Part shown: positions 23,028-35,299 of the stretch, piece after piece | How positions within the stretch are numbered: position 1 is the stretch's first letter | Layout of the letters: the number at the start of each line of letters is the position of its first letter | DNA from: Calliopsis andreniformis | Lineage: Eukaryota; Arthropoda; Insecta; Hymenoptera; Andrenidae | Length of the DNA: 64,000 nt | NCBI RefSeq assembly: GCF_051401765.1 | Contig: NW_027480429.1 | Span: forward strand, 13,334,157 to 13,398,156 | Reading direction: 5' to 3' | Made by a program: the position numbers and the translations under genes | The notes under the pieces: generated by a model | What the model was told of the DNA's origin: nothing | Database searches by the model: none | The model's input: only the letters and a program-made list of their open reading frames with translations

Positions 23028-26000
23028 ACTCTAGGGCGTTGCTCCACCAGATCGAATAGGTAGGGCCATAGAAGTCAACGCCCGAAGCATAAAATACAAT
23101 AAACATACAACAGTTTTTCCACCGTATAACAGGAATAATTGCAACAAGTGTGACGGTAATGGTCATTTCTACGTTCCGGGCATCCTAGGCTTCGCTCTAG
23201 GGCGTTGCTCGACCAGATCGAATAGCTAGGGCCCTAGAAGTCAACGTCAGAAGCATAAAGTAAAATAAAAATGCAACAGTCTTTCCGTCGTATAGCATGA
23301 TTAATTGCAACCAGTGCGAAAGTAATGATCATTTCGACGTTTCGGGCATCCTAGACTTAACTCTGAGGCGTTGCTCCACGAGATCGAAGAGTTAGGGCCT
23401 TAGAAGACAACGCCAGAAGCATAAACTACAAAACAAATACAACAGCCTTTTCATCGTATAAAACGAATAATGGCCACATTTGTGACGGTTATGGTCATAT
23501 CTACGTTCCGCGAAACCGCTGCTTCGCTCTAGGGCGTTGATCCACCAGAGGGTATAGTTAGGGCCTTAGAAGTCAACGCCAGAAGCATAAAATACAATAA
23601 AGATGCAACAGTTTTTCCATCGTATAACAGGAATAACTGCAACCAGTGTGAAAGTACTTGTCATCTATACGTTCCGGGAACCTAGGCTTCCCTCTAGGGC
23701 GTTGCTACACCAGATCGAATAGCTAGGGACTTAGAATTCAACGCCACAAGGATAAAATACAATATAAGTACAACAATTTTTTCATCGTATAAGATGAACA
23801 ATTGCAAACATTGTGAAAGTAATGGTCATTTCTACGTTCCGGGCAACCTAGGCTTCACTGTAGGGCGTTGGTCAACCAGATCGAATAGTTAGGGTCTAAG
23901 AAGTCAGCGCCCGAAGCATAAAATACGATAAAAATACAACAGTCTTTCCATTGTATGACAGGAATAATTGCATTCAGTGTGAAGGAAATGGTCATTTCTA
24001 CGTTCCGGGCAACCTAGGCTTCACTCTAGGACGTTACTCCACCCGATCGAATAGCTAGGGCCTTAGAAGCAAACGCCAAAAGCATAAAATAATATAAAAA
24101 TACAACAGTTTTTCCATCGTATAACAGGAATAATTGCAACCAGTGGGAAAGTAATGGTCATTTCCATGTTTCAGACAACCTAGGCTTCACTCTAGGTCGT
24201 TGCTCCACCAAATCGAATAGTTAGGGCCTTAGAAGTCAACGCCAGAAGCATAAAATACAATAAAGATGCAACAGTTTTTCCATCGTATAACAGGAATTAT
24301 TGCAACCAGTGTGAAGGTAATGGTATGTTCTACGTTCCGGGCAACCTAGGCTTCACACTAGGGCCATGCTCCACCAGATCAAATAGTTAGGGCCTATGAA
24401 GTCATCGCAAGAAGCATAAAATACAATATAAATACAACAGCTTTTCCGTCGTATATAATGTATATTTGCACACAGTGTGAAAGTAATGGTCATTTCTACG
24501 TTCCGGGCAACCTAGGCTTCATTCTACGGCGTCACTCCACCAGATTGAATAGCTAGGGAGTAAGAAGTCAACGCAAGAAGCATAAAATACAATATAAAAA
24601 CAACTGCTTTTCCATCGTATATAATGTATATTTGCAAACAGTGTGAAAGTAATGGTCATTTCTACGTTTCGGGCAACCTAGGCTTTACTCTAGGGCGTTG
24701 CTCCACCAGATCGAATAGTTAGGTCCTAAGAAGTCAACGCCAGAAGAATAAAATACAGTATAAATACAACAGCTTTTCCATCGTATGAAATGAATAATTG
24801 CAAACAGTGTGAAAGTAATGGTCATTTCTACGTTCCGGGCTACCCAGGCTTCACTCTAAGGCGTTGCTCCACCAGATCGGATGGCTAGGGACTTAGAATT
24901 GAACGCTGAAAGCATAAAATACGACATAAATACAACAGCTTTTCCATCGTATAAAATGAATAATTGCAACCAGTGTGAAAGATATGGTCATTTCTACGTT
25001 CCGGGCGAGCTAGGCTTCACTCTAGGGCTTCTCTTCGCCAGATCGAATAGCTAGGGCCTTAGAATTCAACGCCAGAAGTATGAAACACAATAAAAATACA
25101 ACAGCTTTTCCATCGTATTAAACGAATAATTGCAACCAGTGTGAATGTTATGGTCGTTTCTACGTTCCGGGCAACCAAGGCTTCACCTTAGGGCGTTGTT
25201 CCGCCAGATCGAATAGTTAGGGCCTAAGAAGTCAACGCCAGAAGAATAAAACACAATATAAGTACAACAGCTTTTCCATCGTATAAAACGAATAATTGCA
25301 ACCAGTGTGAATGTTATGGTCATTTCTACGTTCCGGGAAACCTAGGCTTCACTCTAGGGCGTTGCTCCACCAGATCGAATAGCTACGACCTTAGAAGTCA
25401 AAGCCAGAAGCATAAAATACAATAAAGATACAACAGTTTTTCCATCGTATAACAGGAATAATTGGAACCAGTGTGAAAGTAATGGTCATTTCTACGTTCA
25501 GGGCAACCTGGGCTTCACTCTTGGGCGTTGTTCCACCAGATCGAATAGTTAGGGCCTAAGAAGTCAACGCCAGAAGAATAAAATACAGTATAAGTACATC
25601 AGTTTTTCCATCATATAACAGGAATAAAGCAACGAGTTTGAAAGTGATGGTCATTTCTACGTTCCGGGCAACCTAGGCTTCACTCTTGGGCGTTGTTCCA
25701 CCAGATCGAATAGCTAGGGACTTAGAAGTCAACGCCCGAAGCATAAAACACAATATAAATACAACAGCTTTTCCATCGTATTAAACGAATAATTCCAACC
25801 AGCGTGAAATTTATGGTCATTTCTACGTATCGGGCAACCTAGGCTTCACGCTAGGGCGTTGCTACACCAGATCGAATAGTTACGGCCTTAGAAGTCAACC
25901 TCAGAAGCATAAAATACAATATAAGTACAACAGTTTTTCCACCGTATAGCAGGAATAATTGCAACCAATGTGAAAGTAACGGTCATATCCACGTTGCGGG

Positions 26001-26323
26001 CAACCTAGGCTTCACTCTAGGGCGTTGCTACACCACATCGAATAGCTACGACCTTAGAAGTCAAAGCCAGAAGCATAAAATACAATAAAGATACAACAGT
26101 TTTTCCATCGTATAACAGGAATAATTGCAACCAGTGTGAAAGTAATGGCCATTTCTACGTTCAGGGCAACCTAGGCTTCACTCTAGGGCGTTGCTCCACC
26201 AGATCAAACGGTTTAGGCCTTAGAAGTCAACGCCCGAAGTATAAAATACAAAATAAATAGAACAGTTTTTCCATTGTATAAAACGAATAATTGCTACCAG
26301 TGTAAAAGTTATGGTCATTTCTA
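23028..26323 (+). repeat. Old, diverged monomer block
   Basis: This block has about 20 monomers with much scattered variation and no clear higher-order unit. Two monomers are 1 bp short (GGGAACC near 23681, AATAAAGCAACG near 25625). Adjacent monomers at 24420-24470 and 24590-24640 share GTATATAATGTATATTTGC, which indicates a local duplication. The stretch 25730-25990 resembles 965-1222, and 24780-24900 resembles the left edge of the window. No gene or mobile element is visible. Confidence 0.75.
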
Positions 26324-27963
26324 CGTTCCGGGCAACCTAGGCTTCACCCCAGGGCGTTGTTCCACCAGATCGAATAGTTAGGGCCTAAGAAGTGAACGCC
26401 AGCAGCATAAAATACACTATAAATACAACAGATCTTCCATCATATAAAACGAATAATTGCAACCAGTATGAAAGTTATTGTCATTTCTACGTTCCGGGCA
26501 ACCTAGGCTTCACTCTATGGCGTTGTTCCACTACATCGAATAGCTGCGGCCTCAGAAGTCAACGCCTGAAGCATAAAATACAATAAAAATACAACAGTCT
26601 TTCCATCCTATAACAGGCATAATTGCAACTCGTGTGAAAGTGATGGTCATTTGTACGTTCCAGGCATCCTAGGCTTCACTCTAGGGCGTTGTTCCACCAG
26701 ATCGAATTGTTAGGGCCTAAGAAGTCAACGCCAGAAGCATAAGATACAATATGAATATAACAGTTTTTCCATCGTACAGAACGAAGAATAGCAACCAGTG
26801 TGAAAGTTATGGTCATTTCTACGTTCCGGGCAACCTAGGCTTCACTCTAGGGCGTTGCTCCACCAGATCAAACAGTTTAGGCATTAGAAGTCAACGCCCG
26901 AAGTATAAAATACAAAATAAATAGAACAGTTTTTCCATTGTATAAAACGAATAATTGCTACCAGTGTAAAAGTTATGGTCATTTCTACGTTCCGGGCAAC
27001 CTAGGCTACACCCTTGGGCGTTGCTCCAACAGATTGAATAGCTAGCGACTTAGAATTAAACGCCAGAAGCATAAAATACAATAAAGATGCAACAGCTTTT
27101 CCATCATATAAAACGAATAATTTCAACCAGTGTGAATGTTATGGTCATTTCTACATTCCGAGCGACCTAGGCTTCACTCTGGGGCGTTGACCCAACAGGT
27201 TGAATAGTTAGGGCCTAAGAAGTGAACGCCAGCAGCATAAAATACAATATAAATACAACAGTTCTTCCATCATATAAAACGAATGATTGCAACCAGTATG
27301 AAAGTTATGGTCATTTCTACGTTCCGGGCAACCTAGGCTTCACTCTATGGCGTTCTTCCACCACATCGAATAGCTGCGGCCTCAGAAGACAACGCCTGAG
27401 GCATAAAATACAATAAAAATACAACAGTCTTTGCATCCTATAACATGAATAATTGCAACCCGTGTGAAAGTGATGGTCATTTGTACGTTCCAGGCAACCT
27501 AGGCTTCACTCTAGGGCGTTGTTCCACCAGATCGAATTGTTAGGGCCTAAGAAGTCAACGCCAGAAGCATAAGATACAATATAAATATAACAGTTTTTCC
27601 ATCGTTTAGAACGAATAACAGTTTTTCCATCGTATAAGACGAATAATAGCAACCAGTGTGAAAGTTGTGGTCATTTCTACTTTCCGGGCAACCTAGGCTA
27701 CACGCTAGGGCGTTGCTCCAACAGATTGAATAGTTAGGGCCTTAGAAGTCAATGCCTGAAGCATAAAATGCAATAAAAATACAACAGTCTTTCCATCCTA
27801 TAACAGGAATAATTGCAACCCGTGTGAAAGTGATGGTCATTTCAACGTTCCGGGTAACCTAGGCTTCACTCTAGGGAGTTGTTGCACCAGATCGAACAGT
27901 TGGGGCCTAAGAAGGCAACGCCAGAAACATAAAATAAGATATAAATATAACAGTTTTTCCATC
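26324..27963 (+). repeat. Long-range duplicated segment, right copy
   Basis: This segment matches 3220-4693. Relative to that locus it has one extra monomer at about 27041-27206, of the AATTTCAACCAG/CTCTGGGGCG type that is also found near 18300-18400. The monomer order, the GAATGATTGC variant and the 28-bp duplication are otherwise shared. Confidence 0.8.
27591..27646 (+). repeat. 28-bp tandem microduplication, second locus
   Basis: Positions 27591-27618 and 27619-27646 repeat the same 28-bp element seen at 4321-4376, with the same TTTAGA/TATAAGA difference between the halves. Identical breakpoints and internal differences mean this is one event inherited by both loci through a longer duplication, not two independent events. 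Confidence 0.95.
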
Positions 27964-30900
27964 ATATAAAACGAATAATTGCAACCAGTATGAAAGTTAT
28001 GGTCATTTCTACGTTCCGGGCAACCTAGGCCTCACTCTATGGCGTTCTTCCACCACATCGAATAGCTACGGCCTCAGAAGTCAACGCCTGAAGCATAAAA
28101 TACAAATAAAATAGAACAGTCTTTCCATCCTATAACAGGAATAAATGCAACCCGTGTGAAAGTGATGGTCATTTGTACGTTTCAGGCAACCTAGGCTTCA
28201 CTCTAGGGCGTTGTTCCACCAGATCGAATTGTTAGGGCCTACGAAGTCAACGCCAGAAGCATAAGATACAATATAAATATAACAGTTTTTCCATCCTATA
28301 GAACGAATAATAGCAACCAGTGAGAAAGTTATGGTCATTTCTACGTTCCGGGCAACCTAGGCTTTACTCTAGGGCGTTGCTCCACCAGATAAAACAGTTA
28401 GGGCCTTAGAAGTCAACGCCCGAAGCATAAAATACAAAATAAATCGAACTGTTTTTCCATTGTATAAAACGAATAATTGCTACCAGTGTAAAAGTTATGG
28501 TCATTTCTACGTTCCGGGCAACCTAGGCTACACCCTAGGGCGTTGCTCCAACAGTTTGAATAGTTAGGGCCTTAGAAGTCAATGCCCGAAGTATAAAATG
28601 CAATAAAAATACAACAGTTTTTCCATCATATAACCGGAAAAATTGCAACCAGTTTGAAAGTGATGGTCATTTCTACGTTCCGGGCAACCTCGGCTTCACT
28701 CTAGGGCGTTGCTCCACCAGATCGAATAGTTAGTGCCCAAGAAGTGAACGCCAGAAGCATAAAAAACAATATAAATACAACAGTTTTTCCATCGTATAAA
28801 ACGAGTAATTGCAACCAGTATGAAATTTGTGGTCATTTCTACTTTCCGGGCAACCTAGGCTACACCCTAGGGCGTTGCTCCAACAGATTGAATAGTTAGG
28901 GCCTTAGAAGTCAACGCCAGAAGCATAAAAAACAATATAAATACAACAGTTTTTCCATCGTATAAAACGAATAATTGCAACAAGTATGAAAGTTGTGGTT
29001 ATTTCTACGTTCCGGGCAACCTAGGTTTCACTCTAGGGCGTTGCTCCACCAGATCGAATACTGAGGGCCTTAGAAGTAAACGCCCGAAGCATAAAATACG
29101 ATACAAAATACAACAGCTTTTCCATCGTATAAAATGAATAATTGGGACCAGTGTGAAAGTTAAAGTCATTTCTACATTACGAGCAACCGAGGTTTCACTC
29201 TAGGGCGTTGCTCCACCAGATCGAATAGCTAGGGACTTGGAATTCAACGCCAGAAGAATAAAACACAATATAAGTACAACCGTTTTTCCATTGTATAAAA
29301 TGAATAATTGTAAACATTGTGAAATTAATGGTCATTTCTACGTTCCGGGCAACCTAGGCGTCACTGTAGGGCGTTGCGCCACCACAGCTAATAGCTACGG
29401 CCTTAGAAGTCAACGCCAGAAGCATAAAATACAATATCAATACAACAGCTTTTCCATCGTATAAAACGAATAATTGCAACCAGTATGCAACTTATGGTCA
29501 TTTCTACATTCCGAGCAACCTAGGCTTCACTCTAGGGCGTTGCTCCACCAGATCGAATAATTAGGTCCTTAGAAGTCAACGCCAGAAGCATAAAATACGA
29601 TATAAATACAACAGCTGTTCCATCGTATAAAAGGAATAATTGCAAACATTGTGAAAGTAATGGTCATTTCTACGTTCCGGGCAACCTAGGCTTCACTCTG
29701 CGGCGTTGTTCCACCAGATCGAATAGTTAGGGCCTAAGAAGTCAACGCCGGAAGCATAAAATACGATATAAATACGGCAGCTTTTCCATCGTATAAAACG
29801 AACAATTGCAACCAGTGTGATAGTTATGCTCATTTCTACGTTCCGGGCAACCTAGGCTTTACTCTAGGGCGTTGCTCCACCAGATAAAACAGTTAGGGCC
29901 TTAGAAGTCAACGCCCGAAGCATAAAATACAAAATAAATAGAACTGTTTTTCCATTGTATAAAACGAATAATTGCTACCAGTGTAAAAGTTATGGTCATT
30001 TCTACGTTCCGGGCAACCTAGGCTTCACCCTAGGGCGTTGTTCCTCCAGATCGAATAGTTAGGGCCTAAGAAGTGAACGCCAGAAGCATAAAATGCAATA
30101 AAAATACAACAGTCTTTCCATCCTATAACAGGAATAATTGCAACCCGTGTGAAAGTTATGGTCATTTCTACGTTCCAGGCAACCTAGGCTTCACCCTAGG
30201 GCGCTGTTCCACCAGATGGAATAATTAGGGCCTATGAAGTCAACGCCAGAAGCATAAAATGCAATATAAATATAACAGTTTTTGTATCGTATAAAACGAA
30301 TAATACAAACCAGTGTGAAGGTTATGGTCATTTCTACGTTCCGGGCAACCTAGGCTTCACCCTAGGGCGTTGCACCAACAGATTGAATAGTTAGGGCCTC
30401 AGAAGTCAACGCCAGAAGCATAAAATACAAAATAAATAGAACAGTTTTTCCATCGTATAAAACGAATAGTTGCTACCGGTGTGAAAGTTATGGTCATTTC
30501 TACGTTCCGGGCAACCTAGGTTTCACTCCAGGAAGTTGCTCCACCAGTTCGCATAGTTAGGTCATAAGAAGTCAACGCCAGAAGCATAAAATACGATATA
30601 AATACAACAGCTTTTCCATCGTATAAAACGAATAATTGCGACCAGTGTGAAAGTAATGGTCATTTCTACGTTCCGAGCAAGCCAGGCGTCACTGTAGGGC
30701 GTTGCTCCACCAGATCGAATAGCTAGGGACTTAGAATTCATCGCTAAAAGCATAAAATACAATTAAAATACAACAGTTTTTCCATTGTTTTACAGGAGTA
30801 ACTGCAACCAGTGTGAATGTACTGTCATTTCTACGTTCCGGATATCCTAGGCTTCACCCTAGAGCGTTGTTCCACCAGATCGAGCAGTTAGGGCCTAAGA

Positions 30901-31689
30901 AGTCAACGCCAGAAGCATAAAATACAATATAAATATAACAGTTCTTCCATCGTATAAAACGAATGATAGCAACCAGTGTGAAAGTTATGGTCATTTCTAC
31001 GTTCCGGGCAACCTAGGCGTCACTCTAGGGCGTTGCTCCACCGCATCTAATAGCTACGGCCTTAGAAGTCAACGCCAGAGGCAAAAAATACAATATAAAT
31101 ACAACAGCTTTTCCATCGTACAAAATGAATAATACCAAACAGTGTGAAAGTAATTGTCATTTCTACGTTCCGGGCAACCTAGGCTTCACTCTAGGTCGTT
31201 GCTCCACCAGATCAAATAGCTAGCGACTTAGAATTAAACGCCAGAAGCATAAAATACAATAAAGATGCAACAGTTTTTCCATCGTTTAACAGGTGTTACT
31301 GCAACCAGTGTGAATGTACTGGTCATTTCTACGTTCCGGATAAACTAGGTTTCACTCTATGGCGTTGCTCCACCAGATCAAATAGCTAGCGACTTAGAAT
31401 TAAACGCCAGAAGCATAGAATACAATAAAAATTCAACAGTTTTTCCATCGTATAACAGGAATAATTGCAACCAGTGTGAATGTAATGGTCATTTCTACGT
31501 TCCTGGCAACCTAGGTTTCACTCTAGGGCGTTGCTTCACCAGGTCGAATAGTTTCTGCCTAAGAAGTGAACGCCAGAAGCATAAAAAACAATATAAATAC
31601 AACAGTTTTTCCATCATATAAAACGAGTAATTGCAACCAGTATGAAAGTTGTGGTCATTTCTACTTTCCGGGCAACCTAGGCTACACGC
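27964..31689 (+). repeat. Mosaic, diverged monomers
   Basis: This block has about 22 monomers. Positions 28926-29150 match the GTTGTGGTTATTTC / GATACAAAATAC pair of monomers seen near 2976, 6480, 7812 and 10967. The next monomer (29237-29400) is the GGAATTCAACGCC type that also follows them at 7296 and 10451. Markers GCTTTACTC and AGATAAAACAG recur at 28365 and 29858. Two neighbouring monomers at 31201-31240 and 31375-31415 share AGCTAGCGACTTAGAATTAAA. One monomer (about 30825) is 1 bp short. Nothing but satellite is seen. Confidence 0.7.
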
Positions 31690-32800
31690 TAGGGCGTTGC
31701 TCCACCAGATCGAATAGTTAGGGCCTTAGAAATCAACGCCAGAAGCATAAAATACAATATAAGTACAACAGTTTTTCCATCGTATAAAATGAATAATTGC
31801 AAACATTGCGAAAGTAATGGTCATTCCACGTTCCGGGCAACCTAGGCGTCACTCTAGTGCGTTGCTCCACCACATCTAATAGCTACGGTCTTAGACGTCA
31901 ACGACAGAAGCATAAAATTCAATAAAGATGCAACAGCTTTTCCTACGTATAAAACCAATAATTGCAACCAGTGTGAAAGTTATTGTCATTTCTACTTTCC
32001 GGGCAACCTAGGCTTCACCCTAGTGCGTTGCTCCAACAGATTGAATAGTTAGGACCTTAGAAGTCAATGCCCGAAGCATAAAATGCAATAAAAATATAAC
32101 AGCTTTTCCATCATAAGAAACGAATAATTGCAACCAGTATGAAAGCTATGGACATTTCTACGTTCCGGGCAACCCAGGCTTCACTCTATGGCGTTCTTCC
32201 ACCACATCGAATAGCTACGGCCTCAGAAGTCAACGCCTGAAGTATAAAATACGATAAAAATACACCAGTCTTTCCATCCTATAACAGGAATGATTGCAAC
32301 CAGTTTGAAAGTGATGGTCATTTCTACGTTCCGGGCAACCTAGGCTTCACTCTAGGGCGTTGCTCCACCAGATCGAATAGTTAGTGCCTTAGAAGTCAAC
32401 GCCAGATGCATAAAATACAATATAAACACAACAGTTTTTCCATCGTATAAAACGAATAATTGCTACCCGTATGGAAGTGATGGTCATTTCTACGTTCCGG
32501 GCAACCTAGGCCTCACTCTGGGGCGTTGATCCACCAGATAGAATAGTTAGGGACTTAGAAGTCAGCGCCTGAAGCATAAAATTCAATAAAGATGCAACTG
32601 TTTTTCCATCGTATAGCAGGAATAACTGCAAACAGTGTGAAAGTACTGGTCATTTCTACGTTCCGGGTAACCTAGGCTTCACTCTACGGCGTTGTTCCAC
32701 CAGATCGAACAGTTAGGGCCTAAGATGGCAACGCCAGAAGCATAAAATACAATATAAATATAACAGTTTTTCCATCGTATAAAACGAATAATAGCAACCC
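31690..32800 (+). repeat. Decayed 12-monomer-spaced duplication, copy 1
   Basis: Matches to 33680-34790 lie at a constant offset of 1989 bp (12 monomers minus 3 bp). The best stretches are 31690-31915, with the CATTCCACGTTCC 1-bp-short block and GTCAACGACAG, and 32505-32760, with GCGCCTGAAGC, AAATTCAATAAAGATGC and AATAACTGCAAACAG. The part between is only moderately alike. This is an old unit whose copies have drifted apart. Confidence 0.65.
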
Positions 32801-33289
32801 GTGTGAAAGTTATGGTCATTTCTACGTTCCGGGCAACCTAGGCTTCACTCTATGGCGTTCTTCCACCAGATCGAATTGTTAGGGCATAAGAAGTCAACAC
32901 CAGAAGCATAAGGTACAATATAAATATAACAGTTTTTCCATCGTATAGAACGAATAATAGCATCCAGTGTGAAAGTTATGGTCATTTCTACGTTCCGGGC
33001 AACCTCGGCTTCACTCTAGGGCGTTGCTCCACCAGATCAAACAGTTAGTTCCTTAGAAGTCAACGCCCGAACCATAAAATGCAAAAAAAATACAACAGTG
33101 TTACCATCATATAACAGGAATAATTGCAACCAGTTTGAAAGTGATGGCCAATTCTACGTTCCGGGCAACTTAGGCTTCACTCTATTGCGTTGCTCAACCA
33201 GGTCGAAAAGTTAGTGCCTTAGAAGTCAACGCCAGAAGCATAAAATACAATATAAATACAACAGTTTTTCCATCGTATAAAACGAATAA

Positions 33290-33680
33290 TTGCAACCAGT
33301 ATGAAAGTTATGGTCATTTCTACTTTCTGGGCAACCTAGGCTTCACCCAAACGCGTTGCTCTTACAGATTGAATAGTTAGGGCCTTAGAAGTTATGCCCG
33401 AAGCATAAAATGCAATATAAATACAACAGTTTTTCCATCATACAAAACGAATAATTGCAACCAGTATGAAAGCTAGGGTCATTTCTACTTTACGGGCAAC
33501 CTAGGCTACACCCTAGGGCGTTGCTCTTACAGATTGAATAGTTAGGGCCTTAGAAGTTATGCCCGAAGCATAAAATGCAATAAAAATACAACAGTTTTTC
33601 CATCGTATAAAAGGATTAATTGCAACCAGCTTGAAAGTGATGGTCATTTCTACGTCCTGGGCAACCTAGGCTTCACTCTA
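33290..33680 (+). repeat. Local single-monomer tandem duplication
   Basis: Two adjacent monomers share the unusual CTCTTACAGATTG and GAAGTTATGCCCG forms (33359-33400 and 33520-33562), and each is 165 bp because of the same 1-bp loss. Sharing both rare markers next to each other indicates a one-monomer duplication. Confidence 0.75.
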
Positions 33681-34790
33681 GGGCGTTGCTCCACCAGATC
33701 GAATAGTTAGGGCCTTAGAAATCAACGCCAGAAGCATAAAATACAATATAAGTACAACAGTTTTTCCATCGTATAAAATGAATAATTGCAAACATTGCGA
33801 AAGTAATGGTCATTCCACGTTCCGGGCAACCTAGGCGTCACTCTAGTGCGTTGCTCCACCACATCTAATAGCTACGGCCTTAGACGTCAACGACAGAAGC
33901 ATGTAATACAATAAAGATGCAACAGCTTTTCCATCGTATTAAACGAATAATTGCAACCAGTTTGAAAGTGATGGTCATTTCTACGTTCCGGGCAACCTAG
34001 GCTTCACTCTAGGGCGTTGCTCCACCAGATCGAATAGTTAGGGCATTAGAAGTCAACGCCCGAAGCTTAAAATGCAATAAAAATACAACAGCGTTTCCAT
34101 CATATAACAGGAATAATTGCAAACAGTTTGAAAGGGATGGCCAATTCTACGTTCCGCGCAACCTAGGCTTCACTCCAGGGCGTTGCTCCACCAGATCGAA
34201 TAGTTACGGCCTAAGAAGTCAACGCCAGAAGCATAAAATACGATATAAATACAACAGCTTTTCCATCGTATAAAACGAACAATTGCAACAAGAGTGAAAG
34301 TTATGGTCATTTCTACGTTCCGGGCAACCTAGGCTTCACCCCAGGTCGTTGTTCCACCAGATCGAATAGTTAGGGCCTAAGAAGTGAACGCCAGCAGCAT
34401 AAAATGCAATAAAAATACAACAGTTTTTCCATCGTATAAAAGGATTAATTGCAACCAGCTTGAAAGTGATGGTCATTTCTACGTTCCGGGCAACCTAGGC
34501 CTCACGCTAGGGCGTTGATGCACCAGATAGAATAGTTAGGGACTTAGAAGTCAGCGCCTGAAGCATAAAATTCAATAAAGATGCAACTGTTTTTCCATCG
34601 TATAGCAGGAATAACTGCAAACAGTGTGAAAGTACTGGTAATTTCTACGTTCCGGGTAACCTGGGCCTCACTTACGGCGTTGTTCCACCAGATCGGACAG
34701 TTAGGGCCTAAGAAGGCAACGCCAGAAGCATAAAATACAATATAAATATAACAGTTTTTCCATCGCATAAAACGAATAATAGCAACCTGT
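33681..34790 (+). repeat. Decayed 12-monomer-spaced duplication, copy 2
   Basis: This is the partner of 31690-32800. It carries the CATTCCACG 165-bp monomer at 33810, and a further 1-bp loss at about 34670 (CACTTACGGCG). Divergence from copy 1 is clearly higher than in the pairs near 15 kb or 42-60 kb. Confidence 0.65.
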
Positions 34791-35299
34791 GTGAAAGTTA
34801 TTGTCATTTCTACGTTCCGGGCAACCTAGGCTTCGCTCTAGGGCGTTGGTCCAACAGATCAAACAGTTAGTTCCTTAGAAGTCAACGCCCGAAGCATAAA
34901 ATACAAAATACATAGAACAGTTTTTCCATCGTATAAAACGAATAATAGCAACCAGTGTGAAAGTTATGATCATTTCTACGTTCCGGCAACCTAGGCTTCA
35001 CCCCAGGGCGTTGTTCCACCAGATCGAACAGTTAGGGCCTAAGAAGGCAACGCCAGAAGCATAAAATACAATATAAATATAACAGTTTTTCCATCGTATA
35101 AAACGAATAATAGCAAACCGTGTGAAAGTTATGATCATTTCTACGTTCCGGCAACCTAGGCTTCACCCCAGGGCGTTGTTGCACCAGATCGAATAGTTAG
35201 GGGCTAAGAAGTGAACGCCAGCAGCATAAAATACAATAAAAATACAACAGCCTTTTCATCGTATAACAGGAATAATTGCAACAAGCGTGAAAGTAATGA
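34791..35299 (+). repeat. Local monomer duplication with a shared 1-bp loss
   Basis: Adjacent monomers starting at 34970 and 35135 both read TTCCGGCAACC in place of TTCCGGGCAACC, both have CTTCACCCCAGGG and both are 165 bp. The neighbouring AAGAAGGCAACGCC tract is also repeated. This is consistent with a one-monomer tandem duplication. Confidence 0.7.

Noticed and set aside
27041..27206. Extra monomer in the right copy of the 23-kb duplication taken at first as an insertion element
   Set aside because: It is an ordinary monomer with a close relative near 18300-18400, is 166 bp long and has no terminal repeats or target duplication.
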